A stretch of 64,000 nucleotides of DNA from Cercis canadensis (lineage: Eukaryota; Streptophyta; Magnoliopsida; Fabales; Fabaceae): positions 791,001 through 855,000 of the forward strand of contig QAOA01007183.1 in the NCBI GenBank assembly GCA_003255065.1. Reading direction: 5' to 3'. The notes under the pieces are model-generated. The model saw only the letters and a list, made by a program, of their open reading frames with translations. It did not search any database and had not been told where the DNA came from. The translations under genes were made by a program, and so were the position numbers. Below, piece by piece: positions 21,563 through 33,869 of this stretch (the first letter of the stretch is position 1; each line of letters begins with the position of its first letter).

Positions 21563-24463
21563 AGGAGTGACTTTTATTTAATGAGTACTTTTTCTGTATT
21601 TTATTAGCTTTAGAAATTATTACAAGAGGAAAATAACATTGAATTTGTTAATTTTGTTCCAAATTGATTTCTTTTGTAAACTAGGTAAATGAGATGAATT
21701 GCTCATAACAAATAAAATAGCGACTGAAAAATGATATTCTGAAACGCACCTTCACTTTTGAAATGGACGATTATAATGATTGTGGGGAGCTTTATTCCAC
21801 AGTCCGCAGAGCAAACGTGGTCATAGCAAAGCTCGAAACGTCAACGTAAATAAAAGCACTGCCATTGATGACCATACATAATTGCAAACTTTAATGTGGT
21901 CCTGCAGTCCTGCTCCTCCTGAAGTCGCTTGAATATCTCTAATATAATAAGTGGTTCTCCGTATGCATAGCGATAAGCCAGCCATCATATGGATATGGGG
22001 GTTCATAATTCATTGGTGTGCATATACAGTGTAATTAAATATTTTATTTCTAAAAAAAAAAAAAAGCAGCCGACATATAATTAACGTCAAAGGATTAAGA
22101 GAAATATGAAGAAGGCGAATCCTTGTTAGAAACAAGCAGTGTTGTGACACAAATCGACATTTTGTTTCAGGGCAGTTCAGGAATCTAAAGCATACACGAA
22201 TTTCTCTTTTATAATTCTTCCTCAGTGTGAGTTAGTTAAAATTATATTTTACAAATATAAGTAAACACACTTAATTTTTTTTTTATTTTAAACACTCAGC
22301 CTTTACAACTGTGAGTTTTAATTTTTATGCGATAATTTAATCATGTATTTATGATTTCTCTATTTTTGGCTGCGGTTTCCTTCTTGTTTTCGTGTTTTTT
22401 TTTTTTTTTTTAAATTTCATGGAAACAAGCTATAAAGTCATCCCAAAAAGAAAAATATAGGCCGAGTAAATGATGATAATAATAACTCATGCAATTAATC
22501 TGTCTTAAATAACAATTTCCCAAATGATTCAGTTTTATTTATTTTATGATGATTACAAATTAACTATTTTCCCTGAATCAGTCCATCTTACGGCTATAAA
22601 ATTTATAATTATGTTAAATAATTGTTGTATATTATCATAGTATTAAACAGCCAAAGTCTTTTTCTTGTTTTGAGTGGTGAGGGAATGGAAGGTAGGAAAT
22701 TGAGAACGACAACCCACCAATTAATAAAACTCTTCTTCTTTGCTGAACCAAGTAATTGAATATTGACTTGATAGAACAAATCAGAGTCTTAAATTTAGGA
22801 AAGTTCTCCGAAGTTAAGTGGCACAATTATTTGGGCCTCACGTCCCTGGAAAAAAAAATACCAAGTTTCAGCACATGTATTTAGCCTGAATAAACACAAA
22901 TCACCTAAAGTTGCCTTCATCCAAAAAGAAAAAAAAAAAATCCAAAGTTGCAAAATTTTAGCTGAGCTAGTTTCTTTTATTTATATATATATATACTTTA
23001 TGTGCTTCCATTCATGAACATAACATTAATACAACACAAGTAAACATAAAATAACAGTTGAAACACTTTTTTTAAAATTAAAGGTTTCATGTTCAAATCA
23101 TTATTTTTTAAATATTTTCAATTAAAAAATCCAATTTTCTCTATCAAATGATAATACACACGTACATATATATATAGATATATATCTTTTTATGCTTTCT
23201 ATTTATTTATTTTTCTATTCGTTTAAATAAAGCCTTCAGGCTTGAGGAGTACGAAACAATAGAAGGGGACAAAGGTTTGTGATTGGCAAGACTAGATTGG
23301 AAGTCCTTTGTGATGTACTGCGAGGCCGCCGACTTGTGTGATCCTAAAGAATGAATGAAATGCCCAAGTGTCAGACTCAGATTCATTGGGACGTAGGTAG
23401 GACCCACTTATGTGCGACTTGTTCCATCTTTCATCTTCATCTCCATCGTGCACCATTTGTCGTACTCGTACCACGGTCTCGCGCCCTCTTACTGCTAAAT
23501 ACGCGTTCACTTTGTAAGCTTCATACACCATTCTCACATCACACTCCTTCTTGATGTGCTCGCAACTTCCTTTCATTTCTCCACCGACACTCTCACGCTG
23601 CCCATTTTTTTATTTAAATGTTCACTACAAATATTCTTGCGGCTGTTTTTGCGATCGAAGAATTATTATGATTTATTTTTGGTCAAAAAGATATTTTATT
23701 AGGTTTAAACTTTGAAGAATAGAGGGGAACGGAATATCAAGAAAGATCTTACAGGTTGGCAATTTGCCAATTTCAATCATCATGTTATTCACAATCATAA
23801 AATTATTATTAATTATTGAAACCATTTTAAGATTTTCTCTGGGCATAGTTTCGCTAATCTTAGTTGCTCAAATAAAAATTTGATACTTCTTCTGTTTTTT
23901 TATCCTTTATTTACCAAACAAGAGTTATTCAAATAAAAATATCCGACTGCATAACTAAACATAGTGAAATAAGTTAATAATAGTATTCTATTCGCATATA
24001 ATGTAATTAAGTATAATATTGAAATTATTTTCAAATTTTTAGTTAAAATGTTTATATAACATTAACTAGTAGCAAGAGCACAAATTCAAATTATTAACTT
24101 TAATTTCTAAAATGCTATCGTTGTTTCTTGGCCTCCAATCATGGCTATCGATCAATTGATGCACATGACATTGTTCCTCTCTAACGGCGGGCTAATCAGC
24201 TGGCATAACGCCTTTCCAACCTCATACTATCAGGATAAAACTAATCGCGAAAAAAAAAATAAAAAATAAAAATTATGTCCTTGTATTTATATAAATAGGT
24301 TAAGTTGAGTCATTTTTGAAAATGACAATTATCTTGAGAACCATAGTGCATTACAGGTGTGTTTATATCTGTATGGACAATAGCCAGTACTACTTATTTT
24401 GCTACGAGTCTTGGGAAGCAGCCCCTACTACTTTATGAAAATAATCTAGCTAAATTGATAGGA
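21563..24463. other. Intergenic, no confident gene
   Basis: AT-rich spacer with an AT dinucleotide tract near 22980-22995 and another near 23165-23185. A locally GC-richer patch at about 23290-23580 has overlapping open frames on both strands, the longest 94 codons on minus, with no recognised motif. I do not call it. Confidence 0.4.
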
Positions 24464-25475
24464 AGTATTATTTTCATATTTTATTTTATTAATATTTTTA
24501 AATATAATATAAATTAAATTATTTTTATTCAATATAAAAAGAATTTAATATTAATTAATTATTATATTTTTTAACTCTAATTCTATTTTTTCTTATAATT
24601 ATCTCTAATTTCATTCTTAAATGATAAATATATTTTTCTTAATTATTATCTAAATAATAAGCACAACTGCTGTATTTACGGAAGTACATCAAATTTTGTT
24701 CCTCGATGAAGTTTATATCAAACCAAACTTAGAATATTCATCAAATAATATCCTACAGAGACCATGACTTTTCTAGTACCAATCAATGTTTTTCCTAGTA
24801 AACAAACAATCAAAACTTAAAATTTAATAATAAAAAAAATGAGTATTTGTCAAGCACACCACAAATGCAATAGGTTAGGGAAGAGAGAGTTACGGAAGAA
24901 TGGCAAGTAACATGAGCTTGAATAAGGTGACGAAAATGAGAATAATCCTTGAACCACTCAGGGTGCTCCTCTTTAGAGAATTTCTCATCCCTTATATGAC
25001 ACAATAACATCAACAAACAGTAGTTTTGACAAATTCATGGGAAAACCAAAATTAAAACTTGATTACCAATAGCGAGGAACAAGATACGCTAGCTAAAGCA
25101 GTTGTCGGCAGTGAGTTAGTCTTATTCGGTGTTTAACTTAAACCCATTGACTTGATAATGCAAGGTTTTCGTCTTCTACTTCTTTGTTGGATACAATTTA
25201 ATCTAGGTTTCATAAAACCGACCAATAAAACAGTCATCAATGATGCAAAATTATTTTAATAATAATTAAAAAAAAATACACTTATCATTTAAAAATGAGA
25301 TTAGAGATAATTACATGAAAAAATAAAGTTATAATTAATAAGGGTTAAAAAAGGAATATCATGATTAGATAATTTTAAAAACTTGTTATATTAAATGGGA
25401 ATAATTTAATTTATATCATATTTAAACATTAAATAAATTATGAAATTAATAAAATAAAGTGTAAAAATAACAACT
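24464..25475. mobile_element. Non-autonomous TIR element, about 1 kb, with long inverted repeats
   Basis: The left arm (24464-24680) and the reverse complement of the right arm (25475-25255) align over about 215 bases. Shared blocks include TTTTATTTTATTAAT, ATATAAATTAAATTAT, TAATTATCTCTAAT and TTAAATGATAA. The interior of about 570 bases has no transposase. It holds a minus-strand open stretch (25016-24810) that I cannot identify. Long TIRs suggest a Mutator-like origin. No clear target duplication was seen. Confidence 0.6.
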
Positions 25476-25957
25476 CTTTTTACATTAAACTGTAGAGATT
25501 TTGTTTTATCTTTTGTGCCTTAAAATGTTAGAGTTGACCGTCTTTCTTTGTAATTGCTCACTTGATCTAGAAAAATGGAATTTAATTGGTGGCAGATCAA
25601 TCAATTAGCATTGCCTATAATTCAGTTACCATAAACTGAAATTACTATGGTCCAAAATGAAAAGGAAAAGTGAAGGTAAAAGAAGAAGATCGATGTTAAT
25701 TCAGGAATGACAAGAGATTGGTTATACAAAACTTTATTTACTCTTTCTTGGTTATTAGCAACAAAAAATAATGGGCGAATTTAGGCATCCAAAATATGCT
25801 ATACATTATTTGAGAGGAATTCAGCTTCAGAATTTGTTCCTGAATGTACACTTGAATATATGTATCTGGGTGGTGAATTGTTGATGATCCGTAACTGTAA
25901 TGTATACTATAATCTACAAAGATGAAGCTCTGTAATCTGGTTGTATAGGGGTGCGCA

Positions 25958-27037
25958 TCAAGAATCCAAAGCAAAGGGAGTCTGTAACAGATCATAAGGT
26001 GCCCAAAGAGCATCCAAAGGGCATGGGCGGTTGGCGTCCAAGCGAACCCATGGCTTACCTTTGCCACTCCAATGCAAGAGACTAACAGGACCAGGGTGCA
26101 GATCCCTGCATAGCCCACGAAAATTGTCTCCGCCAAGACCATGTTGGTTCCATCTGTGATCCACGGCCGCTATATTCCCAGCAAAAACTAACAAAAACGG
26201 TGGCAATGAACCCAACTCATAGATTCTCATCCTCTTCTGGAGCTCCATCCATTCCTCAATCTTTCTTGTGTAATCCCCCGCTCGCCATCTCTCTAGATCA
26301 ATCACCATCACCCCTGTATTGAAATAGCAAGCCTCTCTGTCCGCAAAAGTCAGTGACAAAGAGGGGTTGGACCAAAATGTTGGAGTGAAATAAGAGGTGA
26401 AATTGGCGTTGCAATATTCTGGGGCTGCTAATACTGCCTTCTCCCCCAACGGGATTGCTGCCAGTTTTGCAATGTCATCCACAAGTACCAGGTCGGAATC
26501 CAGGTACACCACTCGTCCAACGCATAATGGCAATAGTTTAGCCAAATAACTTCGAGCGTAGTTGAGAGGGCAATCTAATGCGGACCGAATCGATGTGGAG
26601 ATGAGGCCGGAGACGGTGGAGTCATCGAAGTTGTAGACTTGGAATCTAAGGTAAGGAAAGGATTTGGAAATGGCGGCGCGTAGAAGGGACGCGTTGGAGG
26701 AACAGACGAAGTGGAAAAACACATTTTGGGGACAGGAAGAGTGTTGGAGGACAGAGATAATTGCTGCCATGGAACCACGGATGTATGTCGTGTCGAGGGT
26801 CATTGCGACGTGGACAGCTTCGTCAGAGCAAATATAGTTATCAGTGTCGCCGTCGTCCACGTTGTCGGTGATGATGGAGGCGCAGTCAGGGGAGTTGTAG
26901 AATTGAGGGGCTTCTTTGAATTGCTGGGTCATACCATTACTAGTGATATTCATGTTTGTGGCATTGGATACAGATGGCAATAAAAACAGGGAGAGGAGGA
27001 GGAGAAAGAGTAGGAGTGGTGCTTTTGGTTTTGTCAT
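25958..27037 (-). CDS. Galacturonosyltransferase-like protein (GATL), GT8 family
   Basis: A Golgi type II glycosyltransferase implicated in pectin or xylan synthesis (GATL family; PARVUS is GATL1). Intronless, as GATL genes are. The frame is open from 27118, but the Met at 27037 is the better start. It gives 359 residues, the usual GATL length, and puts a hydrophobic signal anchor ([13 protein letters not shown]) right at the N-terminus. The longer form would add 27 residues before it. Motifs in order are [10 protein letters not shown], the GT8 opening [18 protein letters not shown], the metal-binding DxD as YLDSDL (residues 180-182 from the short start), [26 protein letters not shown] and the C-terminal HWSGKGKPW. 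All catalytic motifs look intact. Which GATL paralogue it is cannot be decided here. Confidence 0.93.
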   Translation of the reverse strand: MTKPKAPLLLFLLLLSLFLLPSVSNATNMNITSNGMTQQFKEAPQFYNSPDCASIITDNVDDGDTDNYICSDEAVHVAMTLDTTYIRGSMAAIISVLQHSSCPQNVFFHFVCSSNASLLRAAISKSFPYLRFQVYNFDDSTVSGLISTSIRSALDCPLNYARSYLAKLLPLCVGRVVYLDSDLVLVDDIAKLAAIPLGEKAVLAAPEYCNANFTSYFTPTFWSNPSLSLTFADREACYFNTGVMVIDLERWRAGDYTRKIEEWMELQKRMRIYELGSLPPFLLVFAGNIAAVDHRWNQHGLGGDNFRGLCRDLHPGPVSLLHWSGKGKPWVRLDANRPCPLDALWAPYDLLQTPFALDS

Positions 27038-28183
27038 AGGATTGTTCAGTGAGCAAGGTTTTCTTGAGAAAGGGAAAAGAAGGTCTGAATTGAATTGAAA
27101 GAGAGGAGAGATCTGCATGTTGGCTTATAATTGGAGTTTTGAGATTTGAAACACGCTTTGGTGTTTGAGTAAAACTAATAAAAAAAACACACAAAGAAAG
27201 AAGGAAAAAAAACAAAAGAGAAAAAGAGAGGCCAGGCTGCAGAGTCGAAGAGAAGGGAAAGTCAAGAATATATGAAGATGGAGAAGAGGAATTAGGTAGA
27301 GTTCACATTGCTAGTCTCTCAGGTTATGGGACCCTCTCAAGTCTTAACTTCCTTCATCTCTCATTAACTTACGGCTTCCAAAGCTATGGTTTGGTATGGG
27401 GGCTAATGCATTCAAAAATCACACAATCTATGCAAATACAAATTAAGAGGGTCATCCACTTTTACTTTTAGGCGTGTACCATCAAAGAGGGAATGTATCT
27501 CACTTTTGACTGTAATTTTTAAATCACTTGTTCTAATTCTGTGTTTTTTCATGGCGAAAATAAAATCATTTGTACAGAGGAACAACTTCAACTTTTCATT
27601 AAATCAAATGCAAATTAAGTAATTTCCTTCCCTCTTCAAGTACAATTGAAGAGACTGCTTTCTTCCAAAGTGACTGTGACACCAAACTAGTAAAGAGTAA
27701 CTCGATGCGTCACTTACATTTGCTGCGTTTCTTCTTCAGCAGCTAGCGTTGTTCCTACGGCTTACTGCGTATTCATCTAACACATTATATGAATGTTGTT
27801 AATGGTTCATGGTCATCCCATCTTTTTTTACTTTCTATTTTTTTCTTTTGTGGTGAACTATCTCATTCCCATCCGAAAACTATGTTCCAGCAACCAAATC
27901 TTCCAATGGGATTATGGGAAGCATTTCAACGAAATAACATAGTAAAAAAATAATAATAACACCAAGAATATTGCTTTATGACCAAATTCATTGCAATTTT
28001 TTTTGTGAGGAACCCAATATTATATTTACATATAAGATATTCAATTATATCTGTTCGGAGTGATGCAATCTTTGTTTGAATTAATCAATATGGGTTTTAA
28101 TTGACTAAATAATTAGAGTTTGCTTCCCCACCCCCTTTTCTCTATTTTTGGAAGATTCGTGAGTCAAATGTGAAAGCCTTCAG

Positions 28184-28204
28184 ATATATATATATATATA
28201 TATA
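28184..28204. repeat. (AT)n microsatellite
   Basis: Twenty-one bases of perfect alternating AT. Confidence 0.95.
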
Positions 28205-28680
28205 CCAAAAATTTCCTAACGCTAAAGGCAAATGTTAATGATTCCTTGTCCTGGTCTACATTACATAAATAAGAATGGGAATTAAACCTGAAGCCTCATT
28301 AAAAAGATGTGAATATAATAAATCATAGTCAATCAACCATCATGTAATATAGTATTATGTTCACCTACTCTTAAGCCAATGTCAACACTGATCTCTTTTG
28401 CTTGCAGATTCAATCTTCTTCAGGAAATTGCCATAGGGAAATAAAATATGGATTATGGCCCTCTCGAGTGATACTAATTATTGCTGTAGTGGGCATTCCG
28501 CATTACATTTAATTTAAGTAATGGTTCGCTAAATCAAAGTTTTTCACACACTAAATCGTCAGCATAGGCTCGTTCTTCTTAACCTTCTGAATAATAACAT
28601 AACGAAACTGAAACAGTCAAAAAAGAAAAGAAAAAAATAACGTGTCAAGGTAATAAGTCTTTTGTTGATGTCTAAGCTGA

Positions 28681-28694
28681 GAGAGAGAGAGAGA
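28681..28694. repeat. (GA)7 microsatellite
   Basis: Fourteen bases of perfect GA repeat. Confidence 0.9.
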
Positions 28695-30122
28695 ATCTGA
28701 ACAGTTTGGTCACGTTTGACATGCTGCAACTCCTTCATCACTTGTTTAAAGATATTGTAAATTTGTAGCCATCCTTCCTTGTTTAAACATGTTGTAATTT
28801 TTTATCTTAAGAAGTAAATAAATTATTTGAGCTCTAAAGCAATTTAAAATACAGAATTGACGATGATCATAAAAATAAAGTTGAAATGGATGAGGTTGAG
28901 GCGGTGCACATTTGTAACAAATTGTCCACATACAGAATATAGTACAGCTCCCCAGCTCAAACTACATAAATGTCGGTGCTCAGTTAGTTCAGTTGTGTAC
29001 AATCAAATTCAATACCCCCAGCGTGCCGTGCATGGGATGGCAGAGAGGGAATCAGCATTTAATAAATTTTTTTGTATTTTTTTAATGAAATATATTTGAA
29101 TAAATGAATAGTGTAGTTCACATTTCACAATTGCTACTATGTCATTTGGGAGGAATTGAATGCGTGAACAAGTATCAAGAAATCATAAATAATCACTACT
29201 CCACTCAAAAAAGCAGTTTGTTTCCTATCCCAGCAGCGGGCATGAACTCCAGACAAGTTTCTTTACCTTACTACTTCATGGATATGGATATATTTACATC
29301 TCTTCAACTCATATGATGAATAATTGATTGAATTTTAGCTTCTTTATGATCTAATCACCAACAATCAATCATCTTTATATTTGAATTATAGACAATGAAA
29401 AACATTTTCTTTTTATATATCTGATGATAAAAGGAAGTTCCATCCAAATCACAATGCCCTTGCCAAAGAAAAAAGAAAGAAGAAAGAATGCCATTGAAAA
29501 AGCAAAGCGATGCGAGCAAGCAAACTTGCAAGACAGCGGGAGACAGATTACCCTGCACTCTTGTCACCTTCATTAGCATTATTGTTGCATACAGCACTAT
29601 AGAGATGGAACAGGAACACTACCCTCGTGCTAGTCCAACACTCTTACGCTGCGATCAAAACAACCCATGTGCTCAAGACTCCTTCCAGACTCTCGCCCCA
29701 CCACGTTACAAAATACCTTTCAAATCACTCCTTATTCCCTACATGACCAAACAAATTCTCCTTGGAAAAATCACAAAATGTTATTTCATGCTCACCAACT
29801 TTTCAGAAAATTATTATCATTTTCAAAAAACACATTTTCTAATTTGATTATTTCATACCTTATGACAAACACTTACTTAAAACAATAATAAATTCTACAG
29901 AACAGAAATTTCACCTTGACAACCCCCAACTAGTACCTCCAGCAAGCGTAGATTTAAATCTGCGTTCTTAAGAAAAATTCCTCTCCTTTACCTTAAAAAA
30001 AGAAAAAATCTCCGACGAGAGAAGGAGCTATAAGAACAGAATGTTATACTTGGACGCAAACAAAATATCTCTACCACACAAACATGGTATAGCGATTCTC
30101 ATCCTGGGTTCAACATTTGCCA

Positions 30123-30145
30123 ATACCAGTTACCATAACTGGTAT
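30123..30145. repeat. Perfect 10-bp inverted repeat with 3-base loop
   Basis: The arms ATACCAGTTA and TAACTGGTAT flank CCA. A related GGTATAGCG string occurs once just after it and once about 54 bases before. The function is unknown. Confidence 0.85.
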
Positions 30146-31017
30146 AGCGAGTCTCCTATAACCCCCTCACCATAACTGCCAACCACCAAAGCTCAAACCG
30201 ATTCCGTAGTAAAAATCTCCTGCTGGTGAACACCTCATGTCCCAAGTACAAAAGGATAACCTCCAACAAGCAAAAAATGGACATCTTTCATTCATTGCAT
30301 TTAATTACAAGACTCAGTTAACTACCCAAACAAACCTGCTAGCAACTTGTTATGTCCAAAAAATAGCAAAACTTGAAATTTCATCATATACATGTCAACT
30401 ACTATATATAACTACTACATATAGGCTGGAATTCTTGTAAATCAAGTATTACAGAGGAAAAATTCATCCAGCACAGAAGGAAAATGAACTAGTTTCCAAG
30501 GTCCCAAAACTTCTATATTCCAAGATTATTGATGGACAAAGCAATCCCATTAGTAAAATACGAAAGCTACTGTACTAAAACAACCCCAACGTAAAAACCA
30601 CCAAATGCACATAAAACAAACATCTAATTCAGAGAAAAGCATAACCTTCAAACCCAGAAAATTAGTGGATATGAAAGTACTACAGATCAATATGCTCTCT
30701 GATAAAACAATTACATGGCAAGAAATAAGAACAAAAATAAATAATAGCCTGAATCCATTAATTATGCTAGCTCACGCTCATTAATAACCAGACTTACATA
30801 ATGTATGCTTGCTCGCATGCTCCATAGATGACATCTTGTAAATGGGAATCATGCAAGTCAAGTCCCACAAACTGGTCACCAAAAAAAATGAAAAGGAACT
30901 ACAAGAGTAATAAGAAAGTACCATATGAACAATTTCCTTAGTTACAAAAATATCTACAAGACCATAAACTTTAGAAGAAAAACTAAATTTCTGTTAGCAG
31001 TCTCAGCTCTATCCAAA

Positions 31018-31707
31018 CTATTGCCAAATAAAAGCAAGAACGACACAGAAAACAACAAACAGAAGCAGCCGTTTCAGATAATAATCTTGTTGCCCTTGAC
31101 CAGTGTGCTGAGGATATCCATGGGCATGGCCACCATGAAATGAATTAGAAAATCCATAAGGATAACCAGTTGTTCCACCATACATGGTTGCATCATGAAA
31201 TCCATGCAATTGAAAGTTAAATAAGGATGGAATCAAACCACCAAATGCAGCAGATAATGTGAAATTCCCAAATCTTGCTGTAGCCATTGGGGCAAATCCT
31301 CCCAACCCACCCATAAATCCAAACCCATGTTGAGGAAAATGATTTGATTCAGGGGGAGGAGCAGTTTCAGGTCTCTGACCAGCTGGACGATGTGGGATAT
31401 TAACGCCAGGAATAGACTTTGATCTTGGGTCAGTTGATGTCTTTCCTCTCCCATATAGGGGAACCAATTTCTCCTCCTCAATGAGGGCTTTGCACACCGG
31501 GCATTCTCGTGATTGTGAATGGAAGTGAAGCCATTTGTAAAGACAAGGCCAGCAAAAAAGATGACCACACAAAGTAATTATTGGGTCTTGTGCTAAGTCA
31601 AAGCAAATGTTGCATTCAAAATTGCCTGCGTCATTGTTATTATTATTGTTTGAGCAGGTAGGGCTTGGGGGTGACCTGCTTGTTGATTCCCCAAACCCAC
31701 TTGCCAT
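31018..31707 (-). CDS. Membrane-anchored RING E3 ubiquitin ligase, RNF5/RNF185 (RMA-like)
   Basis: An ER-membrane C3HC4 RING E3 ligase, a family involved in ER-associated degradation and aquaporin trafficking. One coding exon gives 229 residues. After a Ser/Asn-rich N-terminus, the RING runs from about residue 32 to 75: [27 protein letters not shown], then ECPVCKALI, with all eight zinc ligands. The middle is Gly/Phe/His-rich. The tail [11 protein letters not shown] starts a C-terminal membrane anchor (about 210-227) ending FIWQ. This layout is that of RNF5/RNF185 and Arabidopsis At1g19310/At1g74990-type proteins. A 5' UTR intron ends directly before the ATG (TTCTGCAG then ATG). Confidence 0.93.
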   Translation of the reverse strand: MASGFGESTSRSPPSPTCSNNNNNNDAGNFECNICFDLAQDPIITLCGHLFCWPCLYKWLHFHSQSRECPVCKALIEEEKLVPLYGRGKTSTDPRSKSIPGVNIPHRPAGQRPETAPPPESNHFPQHGFGFMGGLGGFAPMATARFGNFTLSAAFGGLIPSLFNFQLHGFHDATMYGGTTGYPYGFSNSFHGGHAHGYPQHTGQGQQDYYLKRLLLFVVFCVVLAFIWQ

Positions 31708-32346
31708 CTGCAGAACCCCAATCTTCAGATGCCTACATTAATCATATCTCAGCCATCAAATATTACAGTCTTGATATACATACACAAAGACACATATTTT
31801 GGGGGTAAAATAAAGCAGTGTAAGATAATATATGTGACGATGCCGGATCAAAGGTTCTTCTATCATCTTCAAGCGAGAAAACAAGAATATGCTAGGCATG
31901 AAATAGACATCGATTCGACACAGTTATGCTGGGCACAAACCATCAAACATGAAGCTCGATATGTTTACAGAAAGTTATTCGGATGATGAGATACCGATTG
32001 TCATACAGGATACCAAATTTTATTTAAAACAATAAATTGACATTCAATTTGGTGAAAATTTTGACAAAATACGTTCTGATAATCCAACAACGAAGGAAAA
32101 AAAATCCCAGTCGAATTCATATACCCACAATCCCAGATCTGGTTTGATAATTATAGCAAATTATACACCGTTTCTTTAACGGAATCTGGAATTGCGGCCG
32201 ACGAAATCAGGGTTTACAGATTCTGGGAATTATAATTGAGAAAATGAAATCCAAATGCAACCCAAAACAAAATAGAAGAGAAACTACAAGATTATATCAA
32301 GAATAATAGGTCAACAGATTAAAAGAAAAAATAAATGTATACGCAC

Positions 32347-32400
32347 CTGCAGATACAAAGAGTGACCGACCGATCCCTCGAACCGATCGATCCTTCAAGT
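32347..32400 (-). other. 5' UTR exon of the RING E3 gene; intron 31708-32346
   Basis: On the minus strand CTGCAG is followed by the donor GTGCGT (32346-32341), and the acceptor TTCTGCAG abuts the start codon at 31707. The 639-base 5' UTR intron is a common feature of plant RING genes and can enhance expression. The exon's outer end is approximate. Confidence 0.7.
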
Positions 32401-32449
32401 GGAAAGGAAAGGTGGATATGAGGGGCTTTGACAGAAGAAATAGGGCAAT

Positions 32450-33720
32450 TTGTCAGAGATTAAAAAAAAAAAATAGCAACAAGAAATATTATTTATTTAC
32501 TTTACTATTTTAATGCGTGATCCACTTGGTTTTGCATCCGGAGAGGTTAAAAGGAAAACCCTACCCCACCACTTCCCCTATAAAAAAATAAAAATATATC
32601 CCCCAGCTGGCGTTAGTCTTAGTCGTTCATAGATACGGAGCGTTCCATGAATGTGTGGTCATCGTGGACTCAGAAATGCTTTTTTGATTCGTTTAAAATA
32701 GTTAGAGTTTATTAATGTTTAAGTGCTTGATGTTAAAAAAAAAACTTTAATTTTGATTATATTATAAAATAATTACAATACTATGTAATTATTTTGTTAA
32801 TATATATAATTATTATTCTGTATATTCAATATAACCAAAATTAAACTATTTTTTAATGATATATAATTATTATTCTGTGTTATATGAATATTCTCTTTAT
32901 GAAGAGATATTTTATTTATTTTATACGATATAAAAAATGTCAAAGTGAAAGTTTTTATATTTAGAACTGAATTATTTTTTTTAAATATCAAACAGTTAAA
33001 AATAATAAACTCAAAAATTTAAATAAATATTATAAAATTTAAAATGTGATATAATGAGTGTAAATATTAAATAACACTACTCAAATTGATGTAAAAAGTA
33101 TTTTATTTTTAAAACAATGAATTGGTATATTATTACACGGCAAAGAAAATATTATTACTAATAGAAGTGAGAAATGAGAATGAAAGTTTCTAGATAATTT
33201 ATGAAAACATTGGCATTATTAACTTTTTATATTTTTCTTATGAAGCCTTCCAATAAAATAAAAAATCGCATGAGAAAGTGAACATTTACCTTATTCAGAA
33301 TTTTTATTACCAAAAAAAGCTTAGTGAGAATTTAAACTTACAAGTTAAGAGGTAGGAGTTAGGATTTCCTAACTTATCTGCCTTCAAACATTAGTCCTAT
33401 AAGACAAGGGAGAGGAGAGGTCAAAATATGTAAGTTGAAATTTTGAATGTGTTAGCTTCGAATTTTATTGGGCAGTGATGAGAGAGGGTCCAAAGTGAAC
33501 GCGTTGGATTGAATGACTCTCTGATTTCTGGTCTCACGTTGTATCTTATCAGATCCTGTTCTAGAAGTAGAACCGAGACGACGATGTGGAAAAATATAAA
33601 TATAAATATAAAGGTCAATAACACTAGCGACGGGTCGGGTCACGACTCGCAAGTCATGAGCAAAGAAACAAATATATATCGCAAATCTTGGGTTCCAAGA
33701 CATACAGAAACGTCATCGGA
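32450..33720. other. Divergent promoter region between the RING and ELO-like genes
   Basis: Very AT-rich, with no gene seen. A 19-base string TATATAATTATTATTCTGT occurs twice about 57 bases apart (near 32803 and 32860). Confidence 0.5.
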
Positions 33721-33869
33721 TCTTGGTTTTCTATCGACTCCTTAATTTCATTGGAATACTAATTCCATTCTGTCCTAAAGTTGCCAATACAAACAAAGAA
33801 ATCTTTCTTACAGTAGAAGGAAAAGCCCAAGTTTGGAAGAAACGGACATATCACAATCATAGTTTCCTT

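Larger units (their letters stand above)
27240..30900. other. Intergenic, no confident gene
   Basis: Upstream region of the GATL gene and far downstream region of the RING gene. It holds an (AT)n tract (28184-28204), a (GA)n tract (28681-28694) and a perfect short palindrome (30123-30145). A 119-codon open frame from 29488 has no recognised motif and overlaps another frame, so it is not called. Confidence 0.4.

Noticed and set aside
23292-23576. 94-codon minus-strand open frame in a GC-richer patch
   Set aside because: It overlaps an equally long plus-strand frame, carries no recognisable motif or splice context, and I recall no family match.
27038-27118. Upstream Met for the GATL protein
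   Set aside because: It would put 27 residues before the signal anchor and exceed the usual family length. The Met at 27037 fits better.
29488-29847. 119-codon plus-strand open frame
   Set aside because: No family motif, low-complexity AT-rich second half and overlapping frames. Probably chance.
33723-33869. N-terminal extension of the ELO-like protein
   Set aside because: The frame is open, but these 49 codons are unlike the family. The Met at 33870 sits where related proteins begin.
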